This document shows, piece by piece, positions 28,153-37,313 of a DNA stretch of 64,000 bases (position 1 is its first letter; every line of letters starts with the position of its first letter). The DNA is taken from positions 2,852,001 to 2,916,000 of the forward strand of contig NZ_CP042652.1 of the NCBI RefSeq assembly GCF_013177675.1, in the 5' to 3' direction. The position numbers were made by a program, and so were the translations under genes. This DNA is from Arcobacter acticola (GTDB lineage: Bacteria > Campylobacterota > Campylobacteria > Campylobacterales > Arcobacteraceae). Under the pieces are notes generated by a model. The model was not told the DNA's origin. It saw only the letters and a program-made list of their open reading frames with translations, and ran no database searches.

Positions 28153-28986
28153 ATGCAAATTTATTTATACGCAAAAAGTGGACATACAATTGGTCTTGAA
28201 GCCACAAAAAGATGTGCTGCGATTGCAAATTTTTTAAAAGAGTTTGACCCAATTTTATGTACTAGTGATTTTAGAGCAGGAGCATTTGCAAAAGATTTAT
28301 TAGGTGTTAGAAGATATGTGAATATTGATGTTGTAAGAAATTTACACAATATTATGCAAAAAAGAGATATCTTAATTTATGATACTCCTGAAGCAAATGA
28401 TGATATGAAAAAAGATATGAAAGAATTTTGTACTTTACTTTATGGAATAGACAGTGAAATTGAAGGAATTGTTGTTGATACTTCAATTTATACAAAACAA
28501 GAAAATCCAAAACTTGAAAAAACTATTTTCTTTGGAGATGATGATTATTATAATATCTTTTTAGCTTTGGTTGAAAAGTCAGGAGAATTTGATATTAATC
28601 TTTTAATGGGACATTATTTCTTCTTAGGTAATGAAAAAATATTTGATAAGCATTTTGCAAATGTAATTGATGAAGAAGAGTATGTGGAAACAATAAAAGA
28701 TTCAAAATATCTTTTAACAGCTTCACTCCAAACAGCTCTTGAGTCATTAGCTTGTGGAAATAAACCTGTTTTATTTAAAAGAGAAGATAAAATTTATGAT
28801 GAGAAATTAATTGAAAAATTAAACCTTCCTGTTATTGAAGCGAATGATTTAAAAGATTTATTAGAAAAATTTGATACTAGTATAAATGAGTATCCAATAA
28901 TAAGTAATTTTAATATTATTAGTCTTGAAAATATTAAAGAAGAAATAAAAGAAAAAATTGATTTATACAATAAATTAACCAGATAA
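28153..28986 (+). CDS. Hypothetical protein, possible GT-B-like fold
   Basis: 277-residue soluble protein I cannot name. It starts with a hydrophobic strand and a loop (IYLYAKSGHTIGLEATKRCAA) and has a C-terminal region (LLTASLQTALESLACGNKPVLF, then NLPVIEANDLKDLLEKF) that resembles the sugar-nucleotide-binding half of GT-B glycosyltransferases or PseG-like hydrolases. That likeness is weak and is inference. AGAGGA lies before the ATG. It stands alone between the c-di-GMP module and ccoG. Confidence 0.65.
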   Translation: MQIYLYAKSGHTIGLEATKRCAAIANFLKEFDPILCTSDFRAGAFAKDLLGVRRYVNIDVVRNLHNIMQKRDILIYDTPEANDDMKKDMKEFCTLLYGIDSEIEGIVVDTSIYTKQENPKLEKTIFFGDDDYYNIFLALVEKSGEFDINLLMGHYFFLGNEKIFDKHFANVIDEEEYVETIKDSKYLLTASLQTALESLACGNKPVLFKREDKIYDEKLIEKLNLPVIEANDLKDLLEKFDTSINEYPIISNFNIISLENIKEEIKEKIDLYNKLTR

Positions 28987-29091
28987 TAGTGTTTTAACTA
29001 TTTTTAATATATAAGTATAGATTATATTTGTTTATGCAAATCATAAGGATAGTTTATATAAAATTAGAAAAAATAAACAAAGGTTTTATAA

Positions 29092-30474
29092 ATGACAAAA
29101 TCAAATGAATTTTTAAGTAAAACTCCTTATCGTCTAAAAAGATACGTAGGGTATGTTATTGCAACAGTTGTTGCATTGTCTCTACCTTTTATCAGAATTG
29201 ATGGGAACCATATGTTTTTATTATCTTTTGATAAAAAACAATTACACCTTTTAGGTACAGCATTTGATATGCAAGAGTTATATTTAATGCCATTTTTATT
29301 GATGCTTTTATTTTTAGGAATATTTGCAGCTACTTCACTTGGAGGTAGAGCTTGGTGTGGATGGGCCTGTCCTCAAACAATTTTTAGGGTAATTTATAGA
29401 GATTTAATTGAAACAAAATTATTAGGTCTTAGAAGAATTAAAAATAAACAAAAAGAGCCTGATTTAAGTAAAGCTGAAAATAAAACAAAAAAAGTAATTG
29501 GTATTCTTATTTGGACTTGCTTAGCATTAATAGCAGCTGCAGATTTTTTATGGTATTTCGTTCCTCCTGAAGATTTCTTTGCTTATTTACAAGATCCACT
29601 TGAGCATCTTTTTTTAATTGGATTCGTTTTAGCAATTGCTGCATTTTTAGTTTATGATGTAATTTTTCTAAAAGAAGATTTCTGCATTTATATTTGCCCT
29701 TATTCAAGAGTTCAATCAGTTTTATATGACAATGATACATTCCAAGCTATTTATTCAACAAATAGAGGCGGAGATATTTACAATGATAATAAAGAAAAAA
29801 TAATTTTTAAAGCAAAAGACTTACCACTAGATACAAATGAATGTACTACATGTGAAGCATGTGTAACTGTTTGTCCTACTCATATTGATATTAGAAAAGG
29901 TTTACAACTTGAGTGTATTAACTGTCTAGAATGTGTTGATGCATGTACTACAGTTATGGGAAAACTTGGCAAACCATCCCTTGTTCAATGGTCAAGTACA
30001 AATGCAATTAAAAATGATATTCCAACTAAAATGCTAAGAAAATCAACTATTATGTATTCTGTTGCACTTTTACTTGTTGTTGCACTTTTATTTGTAATGG
30101 GTGGAGAAAAAGAGTATATGCTATTAAACATTAATAAAACTACTCAACTATATAAAGTAAAAGAAGATAATGTTGTTGCAAATAATTATGTATTATTATT
30201 CCAAAATACAGAGTCAAAACCTTTAACATATAATTTAGAAATAACTGATAACCCAGATATTAAAATTACAAGATTTGAACCATTTACTTTAAGTCCAGGT
30301 AAACTTGCAAAAAAAGTTGTAATTCTTGAAACTGATAAAGTTTTAGTAAATGATAAATCAAAAGATACACCAATTACAGTGACTCTTAAAGCTTATGCAC
30401 AAGAAGACCCTGAAAAAGTTGTTGTGTTTAGAAAAGCAGTATTTATCTATCCAAGAGCAGATAAACTAAAATAA
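29092..30474 (+). CDS. ccoG: Cytochrome c oxidase accessory protein CcoG (FixG/RdxA type)
   Basis: Membrane-bound polyferredoxin needed for copper handling during cbb3-type cytochrome oxidase assembly. The 460-residue protein has about five membrane helices, the motifs WCGWACPQTIF and CIYICPYSRVQ, and two 4Fe-4S clusters (CTTCEACVTVCPTHIDIRKG and CINCLECVDAC). The C-terminal region after 320 is a periplasmic Ig-like domain. The ccoNOPQ genes are not in the window. Confidence 0.94.
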   Translation: MTKSNEFLSKTPYRLKRYVGYVIATVVALSLPFIRIDGNHMFLLSFDKKQLHLLGTAFDMQELYLMPFLLMLLFLGIFAATSLGGRAWCGWACPQTIFRVIYRDLIETKLLGLRRIKNKQKEPDLSKAENKTKKVIGILIWTCLALIAAADFLWYFVPPEDFFAYLQDPLEHLFLIGFVLAIAAFLVYDVIFLKEDFCIYICPYSRVQSVLYDNDTFQAIYSTNRGGDIYNDNKEKIIFKAKDLPLDTNECTTCEACVTVCPTHIDIRKGLQLECINCLECVDACTTVMGKLGKPSLVQWSSTNAIKNDIPTKMLRKSTIMYSVALLLVVALLFVMGGEKEYMLLNINKTTQLYKVKEDNVVANNYVLLFQNTESKPLTYNLEITDNPDIKITRFEPFTLSPGKLAKKVVILETDKVLVNDKSKDTPITVTLKAYAQEDPEKVVVFRKAVFIYPRADKLK

Positions 30475-30478
30475 CTTC

Positions 30479-30508
30479 ATATGGGATAAGAGCTTTCTTC
30501 TCCCATAT
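30479..30508 (+). terminator. Hairpin after ccoG
   Basis: ATATGGGA (30479-30486) and TCCCATAT (30501-30508) pair perfectly, and AAGA/TCTT extends the stem inside with small bulges. It follows the ccoG stop by five bases. The T tract is weak, so termination efficiency is uncertain. Confidence 0.45.
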
Positions 30509-30547
30509 ATTCAAACTTACTTAACTTACTTATCAACAAAGCTTAGC

Positions 30548-30553
30548 TATAAT
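30548..30553 (+). promoter_or_regulatory. -10 box of pyrG-recJ
   Basis: TATAAT in AGCTATAATCGCG, 47 bases before the pyrG ATG, matching the isolated -10 boxes typical of this group. A GGAG site precedes the ATG. Confidence 0.55.
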
Positions 30554-30594
30554 CGCGATATATATTTATTAACTATTTTCATGGAGTACTATTA

Positions 30595-32211
30595 ATGACT
30601 AAATTCATATTTGTAACAGGTGGAGTTCTTAGTTCACTTGGTAAAGGGATTACCTCGGCATCAATTGCAACTATTTTAAAACAATCAGGATTCAAAGTAA
30701 GTATGCTTAAAATTGACCCATACTTAAATGTAGATCCAGGAACAATGAGTCCACTTGAACATGGTGAAGTTTTTGTTACAGCAGATGGAGCTGAAACAGA
30801 TCTTGACTTAGGAAACTATGAAAGATTTATTGATAAAACTTTAACTAAAAAAAATAGTTTTACAACAGGACAAGTTTACCAAAGTGTAATTAAAAGAGAA
30901 AGAGAAGGTGGTTACTTAGGTAAAACTATTCAAGTAATCCCTCATGTTGTTGATGAAATTAAAGAAAGAATTTATGCAGCAACAGATGATAATGATTTTC
31001 TAATTATTGAACTTGGTGGAACAGTAGGAGACATTGAAGGTTTACCATTTATGGAAGCAATTAGATCAATAAGACATGAACTTCCAAAAACAAACACTAT
31101 GAACATTCATTTAAGTTTAGTGCCTTATATTAGAGCAGCAGGTGAACTTAAAACAAAACCAACTCAACATTCAGTTCAAGAACTAAGAAGAATTGGTATT
31201 ACTCCTCATATGTTAGTTTGTAGAACAGAAAGAGAATTACCAAAAATTTTAAAAGATAAACTTGCACTTGCTTGTGATATTGATAGAAATGCAGTTATTG
31301 AAGCAGGTGATGCACAATCTATTTATCAAGTTCCTTTACAATTCATTAAAGAAGGTATTTTAACTCCATTATCAGAGCATTTTAATATCAAAATTAAACC
31401 AAATATGGAAAAATGGGATACTTTAGTTAAAAACATTTTAGTTCCTCAATCTGAAGTAACAATTGCATTTGTTGGGAAATATCTAGATTTAAAAGAATCA
31501 TATAAATCACTTATTGAAGCATTAATTCACGCAGGCGCACACTTAAATACAAAAGTAAATATCCACTGGTGTGATAGTGAGAGAATCGAAGATGTAGGAG
31601 CTTATGAAATTATTGGAAACTCTGATGCTATATTAGTTGCAGGTGGATTTGGACACAGAGGTGTTGAAGGAAAACTAGCAGCTATTAAATATGCAAGAGA
31701 AAACAAAGTTCCTTATCTTGGAATTTGTTTAGGTATGCAACTAGCAATTATTGAATTTGCAAGAAATGTTCTTGAACTTGAAGATGCAAACTCTATTGAA
31801 TTTGATCCTAATACTAAAAACCCATTGATTTATTTAATTGATCAATTTATGGACCAAAATGGAGATACTCAACTAAGAACACATGAATCACCAATGGGTG
31901 GAACAATGAGACTTGGAGAATATCCATTTGAGCCATTAAAAGGTACACATCTTCAAAAAGCTTATGGAAATAATGATGTTTATTTTGAAAGACATAGACA
32001 TAGATATGAAGCAAATCCTGCATATAAAGAAGCATTAGAGAAAGCAGGAATGATAATTTCAGGTCAATCAAATGGTTTAATTGAAGCTGTTGAATTAAAA
32101 GATCATCCTTGGTTTGTAGGCGTTCAATTCCATCCTGAATTTACTTCTCATTTAGAAACACCAAATCCAATTATTTTAGAGTTCGTAAAACAAGCAGTTA
32201 AAAATAAATAA
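30595..32211 (+). CDS. pyrG: CTP synthase
   Basis: Converts UTP to CTP using ATP and glutamine. The N-terminal synthetase domain begins [18 protein letters not shown] (nucleotide loop) with the LDLGNYERF region. The C-terminal glutamine amidotransferase domain has the nucleophile in YLGICLGMQ and the His/Glu pair in QFHPEFTSH. The length of 538 residues is normal. The stop overlaps the recJ start by one base. Confidence 0.98.
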   Translation: MTKFIFVTGGVLSSLGKGITSASIATILKQSGFKVSMLKIDPYLNVDPGTMSPLEHGEVFVTADGAETDLDLGNYERFIDKTLTKKNSFTTGQVYQSVIKREREGGYLGKTIQVIPHVVDEIKERIYAATDDNDFLIIELGGTVGDIEGLPFMEAIRSIRHELPKTNTMNIHLSLVPYIRAAGELKTKPTQHSVQELRRIGITPHMLVCRTERELPKILKDKLALACDIDRNAVIEAGDAQSIYQVPLQFIKEGILTPLSEHFNIKIKPNMEKWDTLVKNILVPQSEVTIAFVGKYLDLKESYKSLIEALIHAGAHLNTKVNIHWCDSERIEDVGAYEIIGNSDAILVAGGFGHRGVEGKLAAIKYARENKVPYLGICLGMQLAIIEFARNVLELEDANSIEFDPNTKNPLIYLIDQFMDQNGDTQLRTHESPMGGTMRLGEYPFEPLKGTHLQKAYGNNDVYFERHRHRYEANPAYKEALEKAGMIISGQSNGLIEAVELKDHPWFVGVQFHPEFTSHLETPNPIILEFVKQAVKNK

Positions 32212-33776
32212 TGTCTAAAATAACAAAGAATAGACTTTTTGAACTACTTTCAGCAAGACATTTGAATAATCCTTATTCAAAACTTGCTGATATTCCTTCT
32301 CCTGATAACTTTAAAGATATCCACATTGCAACTAAAAGAATTAAAAAAGCCATTTTAGAAAAAGAAACTATTACAATTGTAGGTGACTATGACGTAGATG
32401 GTGTTGTATCAACTACTATTATGCTAGATTTTTTTAATACAATTGGCGTAAAAGTAAATCATATTATTCCAAATCGTTTTGAACATGGATATGGTCTTTC
32501 TGTAAAAATAGTTGATTTAATAGATGATGGTTTAGTAATAACTGTTGATAATGGGATTTCAGCATATGAGGCATCTGTAAAACTAAAAGAAAAAAATATT
32601 GATTTAATCATTACAGATCATCACACAGTAGGGACTCAAATACCTCTTGCACTTGCTATTATAAATCCAAAACAACATGACTGCAACTTTGAATTTAAAG
32701 ATATTTGCGGAGCGCAAGTTGCTTGGTATTTATGTGCAGCTATAAAAAAAGAGTTAAACTTAGATATAAATATGACTAAGTTTTTAGATTTACTTTGTGT
32801 TGCAATAATTGCAGATATAGTGCCAATGACTGCTTTAAATTATACCTTAGTAAAACAAGGTTTAAAAAAAATCAAAACCTCTTCAAGGGAAGCCTTTAAA
32901 AGGCTAAATGAAGTTATGTCAAAAGAGTTCCTAGTATCAGATGATATAGGTTTTTTCATAGCTCCAAAACTTAATAGTGCAGGAAGAATGGATGATGCTA
33001 GTGTTGCTTTATCTTTTTTATTATCTGAAAATGCATTTAATGCAAATGAAACTTTATCTTTATTAGATGAACTAAATAACTATAGAAAAACCTTACAAGA
33101 AGAGATTTCAAGAAAAGCTGATTCAAAAACTGATAAAAATGATAATGCTGTTATTGTTTGGGGTGAAAATTGGCATGAAGGTGTTATTGGAATAGTTGCT
33201 TCAAAACTATCAAACGCACATAAAAAACCAGCTTTTATTTTTTCTATTCATAATGGAATTGCAAAAGGAAGTGCAAGAGCTAATGCTAACATCAATTTAT
33301 ATGATGTTATTACAAAAGCAAAGCATTTGTTATTAGGTTATGGGGGACATAAGAATGCAGCTGGATTATCATTAGATGCTTCAAATCTTGAAGAGTTTAA
33401 AACTATTATAAATGAAGAATTAGAAAGCTCAAAAGATGATTTACATATAGAACCTATTACACTTGGAGAACTTGATGTTTCTTCTGTAGATTTAGATTTT
33501 ATCTCTATAATAGAACAATTTGAACCATATGGATTAGAAAACCATAGACCAATTTTTAAAATATCAAATGCAACTTTAGTAAAATATGATTTATTGGGAA
33601 AAGATAAAAATCACTTAAAATTAACACTAAACTGTGAAGGTGTAATATTTGAAGCTTTAAAATTTAATGACTCAAATACCAATATTCCGCAAAATTTAGA
33701 TTTAATTGTATCAATAAGTAAAAATGAGTTTAGAGGAGTAGTTACCCCTCAATTTTTAATTCAAGATATTTTATAA
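32211..33776 (+). CDS. recJ: Single-stranded-DNA-specific exonuclease RecJ
   Basis: 5'-3' single-strand exonuclease of recombination and mismatch repair, in the DHH phosphoesterase superfamily. Metal motifs are GDYDVDGV at about 58, VDNGISA, ITDHHTVG (the DHH) and ICGAQVAW; the DHHA1 domain shows GYGGHKNAAG near 375. At 521 residues it is a compact RecJ, as expected for this phylum. It starts in the pyrG stop and converges with the FlgO-like gene, overlapping it by six bases. Confidence 0.94.
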   Translation: MSKITKNRLFELLSARHLNNPYSKLADIPSPDNFKDIHIATKRIKKAILEKETITIVGDYDVDGVVSTTIMLDFFNTIGVKVNHIIPNRFEHGYGLSVKIVDLIDDGLVITVDNGISAYEASVKLKEKNIDLIITDHHTVGTQIPLALAIINPKQHDCNFEFKDICGAQVAWYLCAAIKKELNLDINMTKFLDLLCVAIIADIVPMTALNYTLVKQGLKKIKTSSREAFKRLNEVMSKEFLVSDDIGFFIAPKLNSAGRMDDASVALSFLLSENAFNANETLSLLDELNNYRKTLQEEISRKADSKTDKNDNAVIVWGENWHEGVIGIVASKLSNAHKKPAFIFSIHNGIAKGSARANANINLYDVITKAKHLLLGYGGHKNAAGLSLDASNLEEFKTIINEELESSKDDLHIEPITLGELDVSSVDLDFISIIEQFEPYGLENHRPIFKISNATLVKYDLLGKDKNHLKLTLNCEGVIFEALKFNDSNTNIPQNLDLIVSISKNEFRGVVTPQFLIQDIL

Positions 33777-34367
33777 AACTAAAAAAGGTCTTGAAGCTGG
33801 AGCTTTTTTAGTACTTCCACCTTCACTATTTCCTTCAAGTCCTAAAATCTCATCATCAATATCAGTTCTTGCATATGAAGAAGATAAGATATATCCTGTA
33901 TTTATATCTATTAGTTTAATAAAAACATTTAAACTTCTACTTGTAATTGAATATGTTCCAACAACTGCATATCGTGATTTAACTTTATCAGAGAGTATTC
34001 TATCTTTTTCTCTAGTTAATAAATTAAAACCTGATTTACCAAATTCAAACTCTTTTCCAAATTCAACTTCTCTAACAATTATATTTAAAGAAACTAAACT
34101 ATCTTTTAACATACTTGATAATAAAAATCCAAGTTGTGATTTATTTTTTAATTTATCTAAATTCACAAAATCAGAAACTAAAACAACATCATCAGCTTGT
34201 AAATTCTTTTTTATTTTATTAGCAGAATCATCAACTAATTTTGAAACTAAAGAGTGAAAATTATTACTTCCGTTTATTGGATTTTTATAAGCACACGAAG
34301 TGAAAAGAAGTGAAAAGAGTGATGAAATTATAACTAATTTCAAAACTCTTAAAAAAGATAATGACAT
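33771..34367 (-). CDS. FlgO-family outer membrane lipoprotein
   Basis: 198-residue lipoprotein: signal peptide ending LLFTSC. The mature part shows the FlgO pattern VLVSDFVNLDKLKNKSQLGFLLSSM and YAVVGTYSITSRSLNVFIKLID. FlgO-type proteins support the outer parts of flagella in Vibrio and Campylobacter relatives. It is the downstream member of a tandem pair; its start overlaps the partner's stop by one base. No other flagellar gene is in the window, so a flagellar role is inference. Confidence 0.82.
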   Translation of the reverse strand: MSLSFLRVLKLVIISSLFSLLFTSCAYKNPINGSNNFHSLVSKLVDDSANKIKKNLQADDVVLVSDFVNLDKLKNKSQLGFLLSSMLKDSLVSLNIIVREVEFGKEFEFGKSGFNLLTREKDRILSDKVKSRYAVVGTYSITSRSLNVFIKLIDINTGYILSSSYARTDIDDEILGLEGNSEGGSTKKAPASRPFLVL

Positions 34368-35008
34368 TATCTTTCTTTTACTATATTAATCGTTCTAGCG
34401 GGGGCACAATCTCCAAACATCATACAATCATTTGCAACACCATGTGCGTAAGTAGATCTAGCACTTGTTATGATTTTTCCAGTAATATTATCAATAACTC
34501 TTGCATTTAACATAATTCTACCAGCTTGTCTTGAGTAAGTTCCAACAACTACATATGTATTTGGGATACTACCTTTGATTTCATAGGGTTTTCTTGAAAT
34601 AAAATATTCACCTTCTTCATTTATTGAAACAGCCATTTGACCTCTAAATTCAATAATATTAAACCCTCTATTTGAAAGTTCATTTATTAAACTTTCGCTT
34701 ATAACTCTTCCAAATTCAGTTGTTTTTTTGAATTGATCAAGTCTTACAAATGAAGTAATAAGAACAGGTTTATTTGTATCCATTTTCTTATTTTGCATCA
34801 TTTGTGCTGCTAGCGATGAGATAGTAGCATCTAGTGTATTTTGAGTAGTTACATATTTTTGATTATCAGCTGCAACTTCCAAATGTTGTTTTGTAGTTTG
34901 AACTCTATCATTTTCTTGAGAAAGAGCATCATTACTTTTGTGTGCACATCCTACAGTTAACAATAAAGAGCTAGCCAAAATACTTGACTTTAGAACACTT
35001 TTAAACAT
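34367..35008 (-). CDS. FlgO-family outer membrane lipoprotein (paralogue)
   Basis: 213-residue lipoprotein with a signal peptide ending LLTVGC. The domain reads PVLITSFVRLDQFKKTTEFGRVISE and YVVVGTYSRQAGRIMLNARVID, alignable with the downstream gene, so the two are tandem paralogues. A C-terminal tail contains two cysteines (CMMFGDC). It is the first gene of a two-gene operon, with AAAGGGG before its ATG. Confidence 0.82.
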   Translation of the reverse strand: MFKSVLKSSILASSLLLTVGCAHKSNDALSQENDRVQTTKQHLEVAADNQKYVTTQNTLDATISSLAAQMMQNKKMDTNKPVLITSFVRLDQFKKTTEFGRVISESLINELSNRGFNIIEFRGQMAVSINEEGEYFISRKPYEIKGSIPNTYVVVGTYSRQAGRIMLNARVIDNITGKIITSARSTYAHGVANDCMMFGDCAPARTINIVKER

Positions 35009-35169
35009 TAAAACCCCTTTTCATAATTCTTTAAATTTTATTTAAAGTTAGCTTAGATACTCTTGAATGATTGTTTACTACTTTAATTTTATTATTATAT
35101 CTTATATTATTTAGAATATTATTTTAAAGTAAGATAATATAAAATCATTTAAAAATTATAGGAGAAATT

Positions 35170-35721
35170 ATGGCAAAAATTATAATACCAATTTCAAATG
35201 GATTTGAAGAAATTGAAACAATTTCAATTATTGATGTATGTAGACGTGCAAATATAGAAGTTACTATAGCAGCTGTTGAAAACTTACAAACAATAGGTGC
35301 GCATAATGTGAAAATAGAAGCTGCTTGTAAAATTGAAGATATAAATTCTGATGATTTTGATATGATTGTTTTACCAGGTGGTTTGCCAAATGCTTTTACT
35401 CTTGCAGAAAATGAAAAAGTTCAATCATTATTAAAAGAGTTTAAAGAAAAAAATAAAAACATTGGAGCAATTTGTGCAGCACCATTTGCTCTTCATAAAG
35501 CAGGTGTTTTAAATGAAAATTTCACTTGTTATCCAAGTTTTGAGCAAAAAATAAAACTAAATGGTTACCACGAAGATGATGCTGTTGTAATTGATAATAA
35601 GGTAATTACTTCAAGAGGTCCTGCAACTGCTATGATATTTGCTCTTGAAATAGTAAGTATTCTTTGTGGTGAAGAAACATCAACTGAAGTTAAAAATGGT
35701 TTATTAATGGCTGATTATTAA
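35170..35721 (+). CDS. DJ-1/PfpI family protein
   Basis: 183-residue DJ-1 superfamily protein, similar in length and layout to YajL/ThiJ-type members linked to oxidative and carbonyl stress. The metal-free active-site pattern is visible: Glu near 15 (GFEEIET), the glycine loop LPGGLPNA, and the nucleophile-elbow Cys in GAICAAPFAL at about 100. The activity (glyoxalase, chaperone or other) cannot be told. GGAG lies before the ATG. Confidence 0.88.
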   Translation: MAKIIIPISNGFEEIETISIIDVCRRANIEVTIAAVENLQTIGAHNVKIEAACKIEDINSDDFDMIVLPGGLPNAFTLAENEKVQSLLKEFKEKNKNIGAICAAPFALHKAGVLNENFTCYPSFEQKIKLNGYHEDDAVVIDNKVITSRGPATAMIFALEIVSILCGEETSTEVKNGLLMADY

Positions 35722-35751
35722 TAAATAAATTTTTGTTATTCAATTGTAATC

Positions 35752-35776
35752 AAAAGGATTTAAAATGCCCTTATGA
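35752..35776 (+). promoter_or_regulatory. Ribosome binding site with three-codon leader ORF before lpxH-like gene
   Basis: AAAAGGA (35752-35758) is ideally placed for the ATG at 35765, which encodes only Met-Pro-Leu and stops at the TGA at 35774-35776. That TGA overlaps the ATG (35773) of the next gene. The real gene may thus be translated by termination and re-initiation. Confidence 0.4.
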
Positions 35777-36540
35777 AATACAAAAGCATTTTTATATCAG
35801 ATATACATCTAGGAACACGCTTTTCAAAGGCTAAAGTTCTTTTAAATTTTTTAAAACATAATGAATCAGATCAATTAATTTTAGTAGGAGACATCATTGA
35901 TGGCTGGGCTATAAAAAGAAAATTGATTTGGCCGCAAGAACATTCAGATGTTATTCAAAAAATTCTAAAAAAAGCTAAAAAAGGAACAAAAGTAACGTTT
36001 ATTACAGGGAACCATGATGAATTTCTAAGACCTTTTGTTCCTTTATTATTAGGAGATTCTGTAAGTATTGCAAATGAACTTGAATATGTAGCTATAAATA
36101 AAAAGAAATATTATATAACCCATGGAGATTTTTTTGATTCAATTACCATGACAAAAAAATGGTTAGCAATTTTGGGTGATTATGGATATGATCTACTTCT
36201 ACACTTAAACGTTGTTTTAAATTTTCTTAGAAAAAGAATCGGTATAAAAAAGTACTGGTCACTTTCAAAATATGTAAAAGACAATGTAAAATCATCTGTT
36301 TCATTTATTAGTGATTTTGAAGCTGTTTTATCCACCCATGCAAAAAACAAAGGATATGATGGTATTATTTGTGGACATATTCACAAAGCAGAAATTAGAG
36401 ATATTGAAGATATTGAATATCTAAATTGTGGAGATTGGGTTGAATCTTGTACTGCAATTGTGGAAACATATGAAGGTGAATTTAAAATAATAAATTGGTT
36501 AGAAAATGATAACTCAAGTAAAAAGAATTCCAACGAATAA
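35773..36540 (+). CDS. Calcineurin-like phosphoesterase, LpxH-type UDP-2,3-diacylglucosamine hydrolase
   Basis: 255-residue metallophosphoesterase. The metal-binding motifs occur in order: ISDIHLGTRF, VGDIIDGW, FITGNHDEFLRPF, ITHGDFFDS and ICGHIHKAEI. The DGW and the helical insert around 125-175 match LpxH-like enzymes, which release lipid X for LpxB. With lpxA and lpxB in the same window, this is a plausible step of lipid A synthesis, though a general membrane-linked phosphoesterase is possible. It overlaps the patatin gene by 35 bases. Confidence 0.82.
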   Translation: MKYKSIFISDIHLGTRFSKAKVLLNFLKHNESDQLILVGDIIDGWAIKRKLIWPQEHSDVIQKILKKAKKGTKVTFITGNHDEFLRPFVPLLLGDSVSIANELEYVAINKKKYYITHGDFFDSITMTKKWLAILGDYGYDLLLHLNVVLNFLRKRIGIKKYWSLSKYVKDNVKSSVSFISDFEAVLSTHAKNKGYDGIICGHIHKAEIRDIEDIEYLNCGDWVESCTAIVETYEGEFKIINWLENDNSSKKNSNE

Positions 36541-37288
36541 TCTAGCATTAGCCTTAAGTGGAGGAGCAGCACGTGGTGCTTTTCATTTAGGAATACTTGA
36601 CTTTTGCGAAGAATATAAAATAGAGATAAAAGCTTATAGTGGATCATCTATTGGAGCTATAATATCAGCTTCCCATGCAAGTGGAATAAGTGCAAAAGAA
36701 CAACTAAAAATATTCTCATCTAAAGATGTAAGACAAGCTTTGAAATTTAACTACTTTAGAAATGGTTTATTAAAAATAGATTCTTCCAATAAAATCATAA
36801 AAGAGCTTCTTCCAATTGAAAAACTAGAAGATATTCCAAAACCTATTTGGGTAAATGCTTATGATTTAAAGAAAAAAGAGTTGCATTATTTCAATTCTGG
36901 AGATACAGTTACCCTATGTTTAGCATCAAGTGCATTAGTACCTTTATTTAAGCCTATTGCTTATGAAGGTATGAATTTAATTGATGGTGGATTATTTGAT
37001 AACATTCCTATTCGTCCACTACTTGATAAAAATTATGATATTTATGCCATTGATTTATTCGCTAAAGACAATGAAATCAAAACAAAAAACTTCAATCCAT
37101 TAAGAAATATAAAAAAATCTTTATTTAAACAATTACATGAAAACCACAAACATTCACTCGAAAATACTAATTATTATTTAGGGAGTAAACATATTAGAAA
37201 TTTTTCACTTTTTACTTTTAAAGAATTAGAACAGTGTTTTAACTTAGGTATTAAAGAGGCTCAAAATCATTTTTTAGATATACTATAA
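36506..37288 (+). CDS. Patatin-like phospholipase
   Basis: 260-residue lipid acyl hydrolase of the patatin family. The oxyanion loop is SGGAARGAFHLG at about 19-30, the nucleophile Ser lies in GSSIG near 48, and the catalytic dyad Asp is in DGGLFDNIP near 155. No signal peptide, so probably a cytoplasmic enzyme acting on membrane lipids. The start lies within the end of the LpxH-like gene, implying translational coupling and a shared envelope-lipid role. Confidence 0.88.
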   Translation: MITQVKRIPTNNLALALSGGAARGAFHLGILDFCEEYKIEIKAYSGSSIGAIISASHASGISAKEQLKIFSSKDVRQALKFNYFRNGLLKIDSSNKIIKELLPIEKLEDIPKPIWVNAYDLKKKELHYFNSGDTVTLCLASSALVPLFKPIAYEGMNLIDGGLFDNIPIRPLLDKNYDIYAIDLFAKDNEIKTKNFNPLRNIKKSLFKQLHENHKHSLENTNYYLGSKHIRNFSLFTFKELEQCFNLGIKEAQNHFLDIL

Positions 37289-37313
37289 ATAAAAATACAA
37301 AAAGATTTATATT

